Shown one piece after another: positions 5,299 through 6,277 of a stretch of 6,277 bases of DNA (its first letter is position 1; the number at the start of each line of letters is the position of its first letter). Source of the DNA: Candidatus Melainabacteria bacterium. Its GTDB lineage: Bacteria; Actinomycetota; Actinomycetes; Mycobacteriales; Pseudonocardiaceae. The stretch is from contig CAJCJE010000003.1 in the NCBI GenBank assembly GCA_903970565.1, positions 1 to 6,277 on the forward strand, in the 5' to 3' direction. Below the pieces are notes generated by a model. It was not told where the DNA came from. It ran no database searches and worked only from the letters and a program-made list of their open reading frames with translations. The translations under genes were made by a program, and so were the position numbers.

Positions 5299-6162
5299 AT
5301 GGCCGGCTACGTCACGGTTGTGACCGACTCCACCGCATGTCTGCCAGCCGATCTGGCGGCGAAGTGGGGCATCTCCATCGTGCAGCAGCAACTGCATGTC
5401 GGTGATCATCTCGACGACGAGGCGCGGATCGCCCAGCGGACCCTGCTCAAGGCGTTCGCCGACGGCACGCCCCTGTCGACCTCGCCGCCCGACCCCGGCG
5501 CGTTCTTCTGGGCCTACCAGGACGCGGTGCACCAGGGCGCCAGCGCGGTGGTGTCCATCCACATCTCCGGCAAGCTGTCCAAGACCACCGACATGGCGAA
5601 GTTCGGCGCGGCCGAATCGCGGATACCGGTGCACGTGGTGGACGCCGGCACGGCCGGGATGAGCCTGGGCTACGCGGTACTGGCCGCCGCGCGGATCGCC
5701 AACGCCGGCGGCAACGTGGCGGCGGTGATCGGCGCGGCGAGCCGGCGGAGTTCGCAGGCGGTCGAGCTGATCCACGTGGAAACCCTGGAGTACCTGCGCC
5801 GGGGCGGCCGGATCGGCGCGGCGGCGCACGTGATCGGCACCGCGCTGTCGGTGAAACCACTGCTCACCGTGCGGCACGGGGAGATCGTGCCGCTGGCGCG
5901 GACCATCGGCACCGAACGGGCGCTGCGCAAACTCGTGGACACCGCGGTGGCGAAGGCCGGCAACGCGCCGGTGGACATCGCAGTGGAGCACTTCGGCGCG
6001 GAGCGACGGGCCAGGCAGGTGCTGGACCAGCTGCGCGAACGGGTGCCCAACCTCAACCAGGTCAACCTGGTCGGGGTGAGCGCGATCATCGCGGTCCACG
6101 TGGGACCGGGTGGCATCGGCATCACGATCTCGCCGGCCGAAGGCATGTCGGCGAGATCGTGA
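5299..6162 (+). CDS. DegV-family fatty-acid-binding protein
   Basis: This 287-residue DegV protein has the family's usual length. The family binds a single fatty acid in a cytoplasmic two-domain fold; in Firmicutes (FakB) it presents the fatty acid to the kinase FakA. Visible elements are VTVVTDSTACLP (5-16), STSPPDPGAFF (60-70, the usual TSQPSP loop with Thr61), HISGKLSKTTDMA (88-100), LEYLRRGGRIG (163-173), LSVKPLLTVRHGEIVPLART (183-202) and the closing VHVGPGGIG (266-274), whose His267 matches the conserved His of FakB. The middle motif differs from the common SSxLSGT form, with Gly91 and Lys95 replacing Ser and Gly. The start at 5299 is chosen because the family begins right there, although the frame is open far upstream and a GTG at 5251 exists. 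No FakA-like kinase is in the window. The last codons and the stop form a hairpin. Confidence 0.93.
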   Translation: MAGYVTVVTDSTACLPADLAAKWGISIVQQQLHVGDHLDDEARIAQRTLLKAFADGTPLSTSPPDPGAFFWAYQDAVHQGASAVVSIHISGKLSKTTDMAKFGAAESRIPVHVVDAGTAGMSLGYAVLAAARIANAGGNVAAVIGAASRRSSQAVELIHVETLEYLRRGGRIGAAAHVIGTALSVKPLLTVRHGEIVPLARTIGTERALRKLVDTAVAKAGNAPVDIAVEHFGAERRARQVLDQLRERVPNLNQVNLVGVSAIIAVHVGPGGIGITISPAEGMSARS

Positions 6163-6166
6163 TGCC
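6118..6166 (+). terminator. 18-bp perfect hairpin containing the degV stop codon, probably bidirectional
   Basis: Positions 6118-6135 pair with 6149-6166 without a mismatch, around a 13-base loop that can form a further GCC/GGC stem. The hairpin covers the last 15 or so codons of degV, its TGA (6160-6162) and four bases beyond. No T-tract follows on either strand. It lies between two convergent genes and so can stop transcription from both sides. Confidence 0.8.
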
Positions 6167-6229
6167 CGGCCCGGAGCAACGAGTCCGGATCGGATATCGG
6201 CGGGGATCAGCGGAGACGGGCCGGTCGGC

Positions 6230-6277
6230 TCAGAATCCGGTGAGGCCCTTCGGGGTGCCCAGACCGGTCGGGCCGTC
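6230..6277 (-). CDS. C-terminal end of a probable S53/S8-type serine peptidase (cut by window edge)
   Basis: The minus strand from the window edge reads DGPTGLGTPKGLTGF and then TGA at 6230. This TGLGTPxG ending matches the last strand of the catalytic domain in many actinobacterial sedolisin (S53) and subtilisin-like secreted peptidases, where a phrase like YDGPTGLGTPNG is frequent. Only 15 codons are visible, so neither the active site nor a signal peptide can be checked. If right, the protein ends directly after its catalytic domain with no extra C-terminal domain. The gene converges on degV, with 67 bases between the stop codons. I see no other feature in that gap beyond the end of the degV hairpin. 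Confidence 0.5.
   Translation of the reverse strand, partial: DGPTGLGTPKGLTGF

Overview
The window is very GC-rich, with G or C at most third codon positions. It carries a gene block that I recall from memory as conserved in Mycobacteriales: electron-transfer flavoprotein beta and alpha subunits, then a GNAT-type acyltransferase, then a PlsC-type acyltransferase, in the order of M. tuberculosis Rv3029c to Rv3026c. Together with a candidate leaderless gene and terminators lacking U-tracts, this points to a Nocardia-like actinobacterium. The species cannot be named from the sequence alone.

Layout. At the left edge is the N-terminal third of an MFS transporter on the minus strand (1-352). A 256-base divergent region follows, with two inverted repeats. 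Next is a plus-strand gene (609-1295) whose C-terminal half resembles the deazaflavin (F420)-dependent nitroreductase family and whose N-terminal half is low-complexity. It converges, with a one-base gap, on a minus-strand pair: the GNAT/OlsB-like gene (2229-3041) and the PlsC-like gene (1297-2226), which lie two bases apart. Upstream of that pair, beyond a strong hairpin terminator, is the minus-strand etfB-etfA operon (4188-4973 and 3199-4158). It has a good promoter about 150 bases before the etfB start and a structured leader. A DegV-family fatty-acid-binding protein gene (5299-6162, plus) diverges from etfB. It ends in an 18-bp perfect hairpin that includes its own stop codon, facing the last 15 codons of a probable S53/S8-type peptidase gene at the right edge (minus).

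How the genes fit together. EtfAB collects electrons from acyl-CoA dehydrogenases during fatty-acid oxidation. The GNAT/PlsC pair looks like a two-step N-acyl then O-acyl lipid pathway of the ornithine-lipid (OlsB/OlsA) kind. DegV proteins bind fatty acids. The central 5 kb can therefore be read as a fatty-acid and lipid neighbourhood, though this functional link is inference. Nothing here looks like a mobile element, CRISPR array or RNA gene. I found no convincing wholly new system. The most unusual items are regulatory: the etfB promoter dyad and structured leader, the stop-codon hairpin of degV, and a three-codon leader ORF overlapping the MFS start.
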